Source: CAWCWN01 sp963799245 (GTDB taxonomy: Bacteria > Chloroflexota > Ktedonobacteria > Ktedonobacterales > Ktedonobacteraceae). Taken from it: DNA of 64,000 nucleotides. Positions 56,738-64,000 of the stretch are shown piece after piece; positions within the stretch are counted from its first letter, which is position 1; the number at the start of each line of letters is the position of its first letter. The notes below the pieces were generated by a model, which was not told the origin of the DNA, made no database searches, and saw only the letters and a list, made by a program, of their open reading frames with translations. The DNA is taken from NCBI GenBank assembly GCA_963799245.1, contig CAWCWN010000002.1, forward strand, positions 1 to 64,000, read 5' to 3'. Both the position numbers and the translations under genes were made by a program.

Positions 56738-57295
56738 ATGACAGCAGATATTTTTGATGATGCAGAACGGCGCATGGCCAGGGCAGTCGATGCCTTGCGG
56801 CAGGACCTGGCCTCCATCCGCACTGGTCGTGCCAGCTCGGCCCTGGTTGAACGCATCCAGGTCGACTACTATGGGGCTCCGACACCAATCAATCAGGTTT
56901 CACAGATCAGCGTGCCTGAGGCGCGAATGATCGTCATTCAGCCCTACGAGCGTAAGCTGCTGACCGATATCGAGAAGGCCATCCAGAAATCTGATCTGGG
57001 TATTAATCCAAATAATGATGGACAGGTAATTCGCCTGAATATCCCACCGCTTAATGAGGAGCGCCGGCGAGAAATGGTGAAGGCCCTCCATAAGAAGTTG
57101 GATGAACATAAAGTCGCTATTCGCAATATCCGCCGCGATGCGCAGGATAAGTTACAAGAGCGTGAAAAAAAGAAGGAAATAACCGAGGATGAGCTGAAAC
57201 GTAGCAAAGATCGGCTACAGAAGCTCACTGGCCGCTTCGTCGATGAGATGGACAAGGTCGGCAAAACCAAGGAACACGAGATACTGGAGGTCTAA
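56738..57295 (+). CDS. frr: Ribosome recycling factor
   Basis: A 185-residue RRF that splits post-termination ribosomes with EF-G. The conserved DLASIRTGRASSALVERIQV, YGAPTPINQVSQISVPEAR and C-terminal coiled-coil helix (DKLQEREKKKEITEDELKR) are present. ATG 56738 (MTADIFDDAERR) is the family start and is preferred over the frame from 56711. Confidence 0.96.
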   Translation: MTADIFDDAERRMARAVDALRQDLASIRTGRASSALVERIQVDYYGAPTPINQVSQISVPEARMIVIQPYERKLLTDIEKAIQKSDLGINPNNDGQVIRLNIPPLNEERRREMVKALHKKLDEHKVAIRNIRRDAQDKLQEREKKKEITEDELKRSKDRLQKLTGRFVDEMDKVGKTKEHEILEV

Positions 57296-57297
57296 CG

Positions 57298-58101
57298 TTG
57301 ACCAAGATATCAAATCTTTTTCCCTCACAGGGGAAAGGAAAAGTGCAGTCGCAAGCGGTTGCAGCTGAGCAAAATAGCCATTCGCAGCCGGTACGTCACC
57401 TCGCCATCATTATGGATGGGAATGGACGCTGGGCCACTAAGCGGCACTTACCCCGCCTGGCGGGCCATAAAGCTGGCGTTACCGCCCTGCGGCGGGTTGT
57501 CGAATGCGCTAGCGATGAAAATATTCAGCTGCTCAGCGTCTATGCCTTCTCAACCGAGAACTGGGGGCGTCCCCGCACAGAAGTCGATGGCCTCATGCGC
57601 CTCTTCTGGGAGACGATCCGTTCGGACCTGGAGAAGTTGCACCGTGACGGCGTGCGCCTGCGCCACCTTGGTCGTTTACAGGACCTGTCACCCGATATTC
57701 AACGCGCCGTGCGGAACTCGGTCGATCTGACACGCAACAACACCCGTATTGGCCTTAACGTCTGTTTCAATTATGGTGGTCGAGCGGAACTTGTAGATGC
57801 CATTCGTCAAATTGTCGCTGATGGACGTAACCCTGAAAGCATAACGGAAGAGCTGATCAGCTCTTATTTGTATACACGCGATTTGCCAGATCCCGACATG
57901 GTCATTCGCACAGCGGGAGAAATGCGCGTCAGCAACTTCTTGCTGTGGCAGTCGGCCTATAGTGAGTATTACGCGACTCCGACGCTCTGGCCTGATTTCG
58001 GACGAGAAGATTTGCGACAAGCATTAGATAGTTTTTGTCAACGGCAACGACGTTATGGCCGCATTTCTGTTTCTCCCACCGCTGTCGCGCAGGGAGAATA
58101 G
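57298..58101 (+). CDS. uppS: Isoprenyl (undecaprenyl) diphosphate synthase
   Basis: A 267-residue cis-prenyltransferase that builds the C55 lipid carrier for the cell wall. Signature HLAIIMDGNGRWATKRHL holds the catalytic aspartate; YAFSTENWGRP and the C-terminal DMVIRTAGEMRVSNFLLWQ follow. TTG 57298 has GGAGG seven bases upstream, two bases after the frr stop. The RTAGEMR reading replaces the usual RTSGExR serine with alanine. Confidence 0.94.
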   Translation: MTKISNLFPSQGKGKVQSQAVAAEQNSHSQPVRHLAIIMDGNGRWATKRHLPRLAGHKAGVTALRRVVECASDENIQLLSVYAFSTENWGRPRTEVDGLMRLFWETIRSDLEKLHRDGVRLRHLGRLQDLSPDIQRAVRNSVDLTRNNTRIGLNVCFNYGGRAELVDAIRQIVADGRNPESITEELISSYLYTRDLPDPDMVIRTAGEMRVSNFLLWQSAYSEYYATPTLWPDFGREDLRQALDSFCQRQRRYGRISVSPTAVAQGE

Positions 58102-58106
58102 CTTGC

Positions 58107-59006
58107 TTGCAACGCGCAGATGGAGAGAATTCACAATCGAATACGCCTCTTAAGAGCGGCAGCACAGGTGTTGGTCAAAGGTGGCTGACAGCTATAATTG
58201 CTATGCCCGTCGTCCTGGCCTTTGTCGTCTTAGGCGGGTGGTGGGCATTTGCTGCGACTGTGCTCGCCGTGCTCGGCGTGACCTATGAGCTGCATATGAT
58301 GCTGCTGCATGCCGGTTATCATCCCATCATGCCGGTGAGTGTGGCCCTGAGCCTGCTCTTTCTCGTTGCGGCAATGCTCCCGGCGCAGCGCCTCTTGATC
58401 ATTGAAAGCGGTTTGAGCGGCGCCCTGCTTATTTCATTTCCCTGGCTTTTCGCGCGTAAAAAACTCGAAGGGGCGATGGCAGATTGGGCGCTGACCCTGG
58501 CCATTGCTATCTATGTGGGCTGGCCGCTCAGCTTTTTTCTGCTCCTGCGCGGCTCTACGCCTGTGTGGCCCTTTACCGCTGGCCCCTGGTGGCTGCTGCC
58601 GCGCGGCATATGGTGGGTCCTGGTGGTACTACTGGGCGTCTGGGGGTTTGACGCGGCCGCATTTTTTGTGGGCCGCCATCTGGGAAGGCATAAGCTGTCT
58701 CCCCGCATCAGTCCCAACAAATCATGGGAAGGTGTATTTGGAGGTCTTGTACTCTCGATTACCGCGAGCTGCCTGCTTACCATCAAGCCGCTGGGCGTAT
58801 CCTGGTACCTGGCCATTCTCCTGGGCATCCTCATCGGGGTGGCGGCGGTCCTGGGCGATCTCGCGGAATCACTCATCAAGCGCCAGACGGATGTCAAAGA
58901 TAGCGGCCAGTTTATGCCCGGTCATGGCGGCTTGCTCGATCGCGTAGATAGCGTCCTGTTTGTCGTTATTGTGGTATATATCTTTGCCCGCTTCATTGGT
59001 GGCTAA
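58107..59006 (+). CDS. cdsA: Phosphatidate cytidylyltransferase
   Basis: About 299 residues with several membrane helices. It makes CDP-diacylglycerol from CTP and phosphatidate. The CdsA signature reads DSGQFMPGHGGLLDRVDSVLF, preceded by SPRISPNKSWEGVFGG. TTG 58107 follows an AGGGAG site by nine bases just after uppS; the longer frame from 58035 overlaps uppS and is less likely. Confidence 0.9.
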   Translation: MQRADGENSQSNTPLKSGSTGVGQRWLTAIIAMPVVLAFVVLGGWWAFAATVLAVLGVTYELHMMLLHAGYHPIMPVSVALSLLFLVAAMLPAQRLLIIESGLSGALLISFPWLFARKKLEGAMADWALTLAIAIYVGWPLSFFLLLRGSTPVWPFTAGPWWLLPRGIWWVLVVLLGVWGFDAAAFFVGRHLGRHKLSPRISPNKSWEGVFGGLVLSITASCLLTIKPLGVSWYLAILLGILIGVAAVLGDLAESLIKRQTDVKDSGQFMPGHGGLLDRVDSVLFVVIVVYIFARFIGG

Positions 59007-59224
59007 CATAGCTGAGCTATGCTCGCTGGCGGCGGACCCGGGCATCGCTTCTGGCAATAGTACCTCATTTACCTGTCGCCGTCCGGCGCGTGATATAATT
59101 GAGGAATGGAAAATACAACAAGAGTTTCAGCTTGATGGTTCTGGGTCTTTGAAGGACGAACTCCCTGGCCCGTCCACTGGTATATGCAGCGGGCACGCTA
59201 TATGCCCGCCCTGGATTATGCTCT

Positions 59225-60394
59225 ATGTCCAATCATCCAAAACGTATCGCCTTGCTCGGTAGCACCGGCTCCATCGGCCAGCAGACGCTGGATGTCGTGC
59301 GCTGCTTTCCCGAGCAATTTCAAATAGTGGCGCTGGCGGCTCGCAGCAACGTAGCCTTGCTTGCTCAGCAGACGCAAGAGTTTCATCCCTCCCTGGTGGC
59401 CTGTTTTGCTGATACCCCCGCGGTGGCGCAGGCCGTTTTTCCCCATGTGGCATCAGGCGAGCAGGGGCTTCTAGCTGTGGCAACCCATCCTGATGCGGAT
59501 ATCGTCGTCTCCGCTACCTCCGGCCTGGTGGGCTTGCAGCCCACCCTTGCCGCCATCAGCGCTGGTAAAACGATTGCCCTGGCAAATAAAGAGACCCTTG
59601 TTATGGCCGGTCACCTGGTGATGCAGGCCGCGAAGCGCGCGCAGGTGGCGCTTCTTCCCGTCGACAGCGAACATAGCGCCATCTGGCAGTGCCTGCGTGG
59701 CGAGCAGAGCGCCGAGGTCCTGCGCCTCTTGCTTACCGCTTCGGGCGGCCCGTTTCGCCGCTCTACGCTAGAGCAGCTGCGCTCGGTGACGGTAGCGCAG
59801 GCCCTGGCCCACCCCACCTGGCGTATGGGGCCCAAGGTCACCATAAATTCTGCCACCTTGATGAATAAAGGCCTGGAGGTCCTCGAGGCCCACTGGCTCT
59901 TTGACATCCCATACGAGCGCATCGCCGTGCTTGTTCACCCGCAAAGCATCGTTCACTCGATGGTTGAATTTGTTGATGGAGCGCTGAAGATGCAGGCCAG
60001 CCTGCCAAGCATGCACTTGCCGATTCTGGACGCCTTGAGTTATCCCGAGCGGCTGCCCATCACCGGCACAGGCCTTGTGCGTGAGCTGCGCTGGCCAGAG
60101 GTGGGACGACTTGATTTTGAGGAGCTTGATGTGACGCGTTTCCCCTGCTTCCGCCTGGCTTTAGAAGCGGCAAAGCGTGGAGGGACCTATCCATGCGTGC
60201 TGGTAGGAGCGGACGAAGAAGCGGTCGCGCTTTTCCTGGCGGGTAAAATTGGACTCTTAGGTATCGCGGAACTGATCGAAGCAGTGCTGGAGAGACACCG
60301 GTCGCTGGAGCAGCCAGACGTAACGGCGATCCTGGCCGCGTGTGAATGGGCGCGGCGCACTGCGCGCGAAGTTTACAGCCAACATTTTGCATGA
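59225..60394 (+). CDS. dxr: 1-deoxy-D-xylulose-5-phosphate reductoisomerase
   Basis: A 389-residue intact Dxr, the second MEP-pathway enzyme (NADPH, divalent metal). NADPH motif ALLGSTGSIGQQTLDVV; metal and substrate residues in LPVDSEHSAIWQCL, TASGGPFR and KVTINSATLMNKGLEVLEAHW. No strong Shine-Dalgarno is visible before the ATG. The gap of about 220 bases after cdsA has no gene. Confidence 0.96.
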   Translation: MSNHPKRIALLGSTGSIGQQTLDVVRCFPEQFQIVALAARSNVALLAQQTQEFHPSLVACFADTPAVAQAVFPHVASGEQGLLAVATHPDADIVVSATSGLVGLQPTLAAISAGKTIALANKETLVMAGHLVMQAAKRAQVALLPVDSEHSAIWQCLRGEQSAEVLRLLLTASGGPFRRSTLEQLRSVTVAQALAHPTWRMGPKVTINSATLMNKGLEVLEAHWLFDIPYERIAVLVHPQSIVHSMVEFVDGALKMQASLPSMHLPILDALSYPERLPITGTGLVRELRWPEVGRLDFEELDVTRFPCFRLALEAAKRGGTYPCVLVGADEEAVALFLAGKIGLLGIAELIEAVLERHRSLEQPDVTAILAACEWARRTAREVYSQHFA

Positions 60395-60416
60395 AATGCT
60401 TACAAGGAAAGAAATG

Positions 60417-61631
60417 ATGGGTAACTTGGCATGGCTGATCGCCATTCCGATGTTTGGGTTACTGGTGTTGTCGCATGAATTTGGTCACTTTATCACGGCA
60501 AAATGGGCCGGTATTCATGTAGAAGAATTTGCCCTGGGCTTTCCTCCACGCATCGTTGGCATACGCAAGCGCGAGGAGGGTGGCTGGGAGGTCATCTGGT
60601 TCGGCGGCATGCGCAATGAAGAAGATACCTATGGCACGAACAAGCAAACACCTTTTAGTGGTACGAGTGGTGGTATAAGCGCGCAGGCCAGCACGCATAC
60701 CATCTATTCGCTTAATCTCATTCCTATCGGCGGCTTTGTGCGTATGCCCGGGGAGACTGGCGATGTTTGTGACGCGAATGGCAACTATGATCCCAATAGC
60801 TTTGCCGCAAAATCGGCGGGCAAGCGCTTGCTTGTGCTTGTGGCCGGCGTCAGCATGAATATCTTCCTGGCCCTGGTGCTCTTTACGATTGCCTTCGGCT
60901 TCCTGGGCCAGCCCAACCTCTCGCCACAAATTGGGAAGGTGGTTGCGGGCTCACCAGCCGCGGCGGCCGGCCTGCGCGCGGGCGACACCATTGTCGCGGC
61001 CAATAATCAGCCGGTCAGATTTTTCTCTGACCTCGTCAGCATCGTCGATACGGCGCTGGCAAACGATCACAACCAGCATGCCACCATACCCTTGACAATT
61101 GAGATCTCACGCGCTGCCTCGCCAGCTCCGCTGAAAACAACGATCAACGTGCGTGAGCATCCACCCGCCGGCCAGGGGCCGATGGGCATCGAAGCCAGCG
61201 GCAAAATTGTGTACGATAGCCTCCCACTCTGGCAGGCGCCCCTGCGCGGCGTGCAATATACCTATCAGACGACGACGACGTTTATCGTGACAATCGGGCA
61301 GATGATTACGGGCGCGATACCTGTACAGCTGGCCGGGCCGGTTGGGATCGTGAATATCACCGGCCAGGTGGCGTCAAGCGTGCCTTCCCAGGGCTGGTGG
61401 CCGTTAATAAGCTTGACGGCGCTGCTCAGCCTTAACCTGGCGATTATTAACATTTTGCCTTTCCCCGCTTTGGACGGCGGGCGCATCGTATTAGTGTTGA
61501 TCGAAGTGCTACGGGGCGGTAAGCGCCTGAAACCCGAAGTTGAAGGTATTATCAATTTTGTGGGTATGGCAATTTTGCTTACCCTGATGGTGGTAATTAC
61601 ATTTTTTGATGTGAGGGGCATCATTCACTAG
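60417..61631 (+). CDS. rseP: Site-2 protease RseP/M50 family
   Basis: About 404 residues. The zinc site LVLSHEFGHFITAKWAG lies in the first helix; a PDZ domain (PQIGKVVAGSPAAAAGLRAGDTI) fills the middle; the third zinc ligand is in NILPFPALDGGRI. Such intramembrane proteases cut anti-sigma factors; the anti-sigma factor at 6.8-8.6 kb is a conceivable but unproven target. ATG 60417 has AAGGAAAG at proper spacing. Confidence 0.92.
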   Translation: MGNLAWLIAIPMFGLLVLSHEFGHFITAKWAGIHVEEFALGFPPRIVGIRKREEGGWEVIWFGGMRNEEDTYGTNKQTPFSGTSGGISAQASTHTIYSLNLIPIGGFVRMPGETGDVCDANGNYDPNSFAAKSAGKRLLVLVAGVSMNIFLALVLFTIAFGFLGQPNLSPQIGKVVAGSPAAAAGLRAGDTIVAANNQPVRFFSDLVSIVDTALANDHNQHATIPLTIEISRAASPAPLKTTINVREHPPAGQGPMGIEASGKIVYDSLPLWQAPLRGVQYTYQTTTTFIVTIGQMITGAIPVQLAGPVGIVNITGQVASSVPSQGWWPLISLTALLSLNLAIINILPFPALDGGRIVLVLIEVLRGGKRLKPEVEGIINFVGMAILLTLMVVITFFDVRGIIH

Positions 61632-61682
61632 GCAAGCGATCTAAATAAGAAGCAGCCCCTACGAAATGGAGTAACTAAAACT

Positions 61683-62918
61683 ATGCGACGGAAAACGCGC
61701 CAAATTCATGTTGGCGACCTTGCAATCGGCGGTGATGCGCCGATTGCAGTACAATCAATGACTACCACATATACCCGCGACGTTGAGAGCACCGTGGCGC
61801 AAATTCATCGCCTTGAGGATGTCGGCTGTGAGCTGGTACGTGTGGCCGTGCCAGAGGAAGAAGATGCCCTGGCCATCGGCGAGATTATGCGGCGCATCCA
61901 TATCCCACTCGTCGCCGATATTCACTATAAACACTCCCTGGCCCTGGAGGCCATTCGCCAGGGCGTAGATTGCGTGCGCATCAATCCAGGCAACCTGATC
62001 AATGGACGTAAGTCGCTGGAGCAGATTGTCGCGGCCTGTAAAGAGTATGGCGTCGCCATGCGTATCGGCGTCAATTCCGGCTCAATTGATGCCCTCGATC
62101 AGCGCGGGCAGATGCAGCGCATCCAGGTGCGTCTGCGCGATGATGGCGTGCTGGAGCGTAGCGATCCTGCCGAGGCACGCTGCAAGGAGCGCGAGCACCT
62201 TGCGGAACGCATGGTGAGCAAGGCCCTTGATTATATCAGCTGGTGTGAGGAGCTGGATTTCCACGAGATAAAGGTGTCGCTGAAATCCTCGTCGCCCCTG
62301 ACCGCCGTTGTCGCCTACCGCCGTTTCTCAGAGCACTCGGACTACCCCTTGCACCTGGGGATAACCGAAGCAGGCACGCTGGTGACGGGCGCGGTCAAAT
62401 CATCCGTTGGCCTGGGCCTGCTACTGGCGGACGGCATCGGTGATACGCTGCGTGTCAGCCTGAGTGCAGAGCCTGAGGAAGAGATACCTGTTGCCTACGA
62501 GATTTTGCGCTCCCTGGAGCTGCGCAACCGTGGTGTGACCTTTGTCTCCTGCCCCTCCTGCGGTCGTGTCGAGATCGATGTGATTAGCGTCGCCAGCGAG
62601 GTTGAGAAGCGTCTTAGCAGAGTGCAGACCCCTATTCACGTAGCTGTTATGGGCTGCGTGGTCAATGGCCCGGGCGAGTCACGCGATGCCGACGTCGGAC
62701 TGGCCGGCGGCAAAGGGCGCGGCGTGATCTTTCGCAAAGGTGAGGTCATCAAGACGGTGCCCGAGGATCAGTTCCTGGATGCCGTGCTAAAAGAGGTGGC
62801 CAGCCTTCTGCCGGCTCACGAGGCCAGCCTGATCTATCCCGAGGGCGGTATCGCGGCGGCGGCCGGTATTCACCGCACTCGTGACGAGGGTATGGGCACG
62901 GCGGTAGTCAGAAAATGA
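61683..62918 (+). CDS. ispG: 4-hydroxy-3-methylbut-2-enyl diphosphate synthase
   Basis: A 411-residue IspG (GcpE), a 4Fe-4S enzyme of the MEP pathway. N-terminal barrel: IGGDAPIAVQSMTTTYTRDV, LVADIHYKHSLAL, RINPGNLI. Cluster cysteines: FVSCPSCGRVEIDV and MGCVVNGPGESRDADVG. It completes the run begun by uppS and dxr. A weak hairpin follows at about 62924-62946. Confidence 0.96.
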   Translation: MRRKTRQIHVGDLAIGGDAPIAVQSMTTTYTRDVESTVAQIHRLEDVGCELVRVAVPEEEDALAIGEIMRRIHIPLVADIHYKHSLALEAIRQGVDCVRINPGNLINGRKSLEQIVAACKEYGVAMRIGVNSGSIDALDQRGQMQRIQVRLRDDGVLERSDPAEARCKEREHLAERMVSKALDYISWCEELDFHEIKVSLKSSSPLTAVVAYRRFSEHSDYPLHLGITEAGTLVTGAVKSSVGLGLLLADGIGDTLRVSLSAEPEEEIPVAYEILRSLELRNRGVTFVSCPSCGRVEIDVISVASEVEKRLSRVQTPIHVAVMGCVVNGPGESRDADVGLAGGKGRGVIFRKGEVIKTVPEDQFLDAVLKEVASLLPAHEASLIYPEGGIAAAAGIHRTRDEGMGTAVVRK

Positions 62919-63060
62919 CACTCCCGTCGCGTAAACGCGGACGGGCTTCTAAGCAGCGCCGGCAGTGGTTGGCCTGCCGACTCACTCAGACAACGTTGGG
63001 GTGTGTCTGCCCTGCTACTCCTTACACTCGTTGTCCTCGTAGTCTTCTTTACGGGTAATG

Positions 63061-63092
63061 AAAAAGAGACGATTTCTACGAAGCCGTCTCTT
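63061..63092 (-). terminator. Rho-independent terminator of the tRNA gene
   Basis: On the minus strand, AGAGACG/CGTCTCT form a 7-bp stem (63065-63071 with 63085-63091) followed by a T run. It begins nine bases after the tRNA 3' end. Confidence 0.8.
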
Positions 63093-63100
63093 CTCATCAG

Positions 63101-63174
63101 TGGGCGATACAGAACTCGAATCTGTGACCTCCACGATGTCAACGTGGCGCTCTAACCAACTGAGCTAATCGCCC
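63101..63174 (-). tRNA. tRNA-Val (anticodon GAC)
   Basis: A complete cloverleaf: acceptor GGGCGAT/ATCGCCC with an A discriminator base, D-stem GCTC/GAGC, anticodon stem CCACG/CGTGG around TTGACAT (anticodon GAC), T-arm ACAGA-TTCGAGT-TCTGT. CCA is not encoded. Confidence 0.95.
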
Positions 63175-63411
63175 TTGAACACGAACAATAATAGCATTGC
63201 CATTACGACTTGTCAAGCATGTTTTGCGGGCTCTTGGCCAGCCCTTATAACTCTCTCATGTTCAAGTCCCTGGCTGTGACGAGACGAAATCAGCTACATC
63301 TATTTCAGGAGAATCAATCTTTGGACGATCTACATAGTAGCGGAAAGGCTAGCGCTATGATCGTCCAGGTAAAGTGCTCATTCTGCACTCAGAGCCTCGT
63401 AGCACTGTTTC
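63175..63411. other. Intergenic region upstream of tRNA-Val and the CHAP gene
   Basis: About 240 bases, divergent. It should hold the tRNA promoter on the minus strand; nothing else is supportable. Confidence 0.35.
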
Positions 63412-63440
63412 TTGCATGTAAATAAAGACAATGATATACT
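63412..63440 (+). promoter_or_regulatory. Promoter of the CHAP gene
   Basis: TTGCAT at 63412-63417 and TATACT at 63435-63440 with a 17-base spacer, 84 bases before the ATG at 63525. Confidence 0.6.
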
Positions 63441-63524
63441 TGGGCGGGAAAGAGCCGGCTGGCTCTGGACTGCGTTCGCAGGGAAGCACCCATTACAAAA
63501 AAAACGCAAAGGGGAGCTATCTGC

Positions 63525-64000
63525 ATGCCTCCTTCTACCTTCTGGCAAATTCTACGCGATAGAAGGTTTGTATTTAGCACATCGAATAGACATTTTCTTG
63601 CCAAGCTACTGGGTGTAGGCTTGCTCGCAATATTGATCAGTATAGAACTGGGTCCACTGATAGGTCATTCGGCATACGCTCAGATTACCTCAATAAATCA
63701 TACCAACCCGAGCGTAGATTCTAACTGTCGCCACCTGGCTTTCTCTTCAGATGGCAATCCGTTTGCCGTCTGCCCCGGCCCATTTCCGAACGGTGGCAAT
63801 TGTGTGTGGTGGGTCTGGGAGCAGTGGCACCTGCTTGGCTACAACCTGCCGAGTAACTGGGGGAATGCCGCCGATTGGATTTCTGATGCCGAACGAGCAG
63901 GCCTGCCTATAGGCAAGACCCCGCGGGTTGGCTCGATCGCCGTTTTCCCCGTGGGCGATGGCGCCTGGGCCTTTTCATCTGTCGGCCACGTTGCCTTTGT
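63525..64000 (+). CDS. Secreted CHAP-domain protein (partial, runs off the window)
   Basis: At least 158 residues, open at the right edge. It begins MPPSTFWQILRDRR, then a hydrophobic signal or anchor segment (about 34-45, LLGVGLLAILIS) and HSAYAQ, a likely signal-peptidase site. The CHAP domain follows: the catalytic cysteine in GGNCVWWVWEQWH and the histidine in VGHVAFV at the edge. CHAP amidases cut peptidoglycan cross-links. GGGGAG lies eight bases before the ATG. Confidence 0.82.
   Translation, partial: MPPSTFWQILRDRRFVFSTSNRHFLAKLLGVGLLAILISIELGPLIGHSAYAQITSINHTNPSVDSNCRHLAFSSDGNPFAVCPGPFPNGGNCVWWVWEQWHLLGYNLPSNWGNAADWISDAERAGLPIGKTPRVGSIAVFPVGDGAWAFSSVGHVAF

Overview
The window reads as chromosomal DNA of a GC-rich (roughly mid-50s % by eye) free-living bacterium. 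The mix of features suggests Chloroflexota, perhaps class Ktedonobacteria: PATAN/DUF4388 and MglA-type signalling proteins, an anti-sigma factor carrying a beta-propeller, a Thermus-like short EF-Ts, hybrid two-component genes and a large eukaryote-like Ser/Thr kinase. This placement is inference; no 16S gene or marker tree is available here.

Layout. 0.1-9.2 kb, mostly minus strand: a shattered leucyl aminopeptidase gene, a shattered GAF/HAMP histidine kinase with a receiver-domain partner, a DUF4388 protein, a GNAT acetyltransferase and an ECF sigma/anti-sigma pair. 9.6-13.9 kb, plus: methionine/SAM by-product recycling (mtnA, HD hydrolase, PfkB kinase, ahcY). 14.5-18.9 kb: a polyamine catabolism set (putrescine aminotransferase, saccharopine-dehydrogenase-like protein, aldehyde dehydrogenase). 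19.1-39.6 kb: a purine/urate degradation island resembling the E. coli yge-yqe-ssnA region and the anaerobic urate cluster of gut bacteria. It holds yqeC, adenine deaminase, xanthine-dehydrogenase FAD subunit, a fused Fe-S/molybdopterin XdhD, two fold-type II PLP enzymes, ssnA, ygeY, carbamate kinase, ygeW and a hydantoinase, interrupted by a URO-D-like gene, a receiver protein, a LysM-like lipoprotein-type gene and a Ser/Thr kinase. 40.8-42.5 kb: an IS200/IS605 element with tnpA and tnpB. 42.8-53.3 kb: SirB1-like protein, two NarL-type regulators, MglA GTPase, gatB, glutamate dehydrogenase, an acidic hypothetical, dxs and an ABC ATPase. 53.8-62.9 kb: the conserved housekeeping run rpsB-tsf-pyrH-frr-uppS-cdsA-dxr-rseP-ispG. 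63.1 kb: tRNA-Val(GAC) on the minus strand. From 63.5 kb: a secreted CHAP-domain protein cut by the window edge.

How the genes fit together. The 19-39 kb island could take adenine to hypoxanthine (Ade), oxidise purines (XDH subunits), open rings (SsnA, hydantoinase), process ureido intermediates (YgeY, YgeW), make ATP from carbamoyl phosphate (carbamate kinase) and pass the amino-acid-like remnant to a PLP enzyme. Canonical YgeX and YgfK are not seen in the window; two CysK/ThrC-like PLP enzymes sit where YgeX function would be needed. dxs, dxr and ispG give part of the MEP isoprenoid route, with uppS downstream.

Sequence quality. At least ten otherwise well-conserved genes (including dxs, gdhA, the carbamate kinase and the sigma factor) are broken by one-base insertions or deletions, often in homopolymers, and two more (xdhD, tnpB) by in-frame stops. 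The damage is densest in 0.1-5 kb. Many of these are probably sequencing or assembly errors, so 'broken' genes are annotated over their full homologous span with the lesions stated.

A recurring feature is long, nearly loopless perfect palindromes at gene ends (13.9, 18.9, 19.9, 34.3 kb), acting presumably as terminators without a U-tract.
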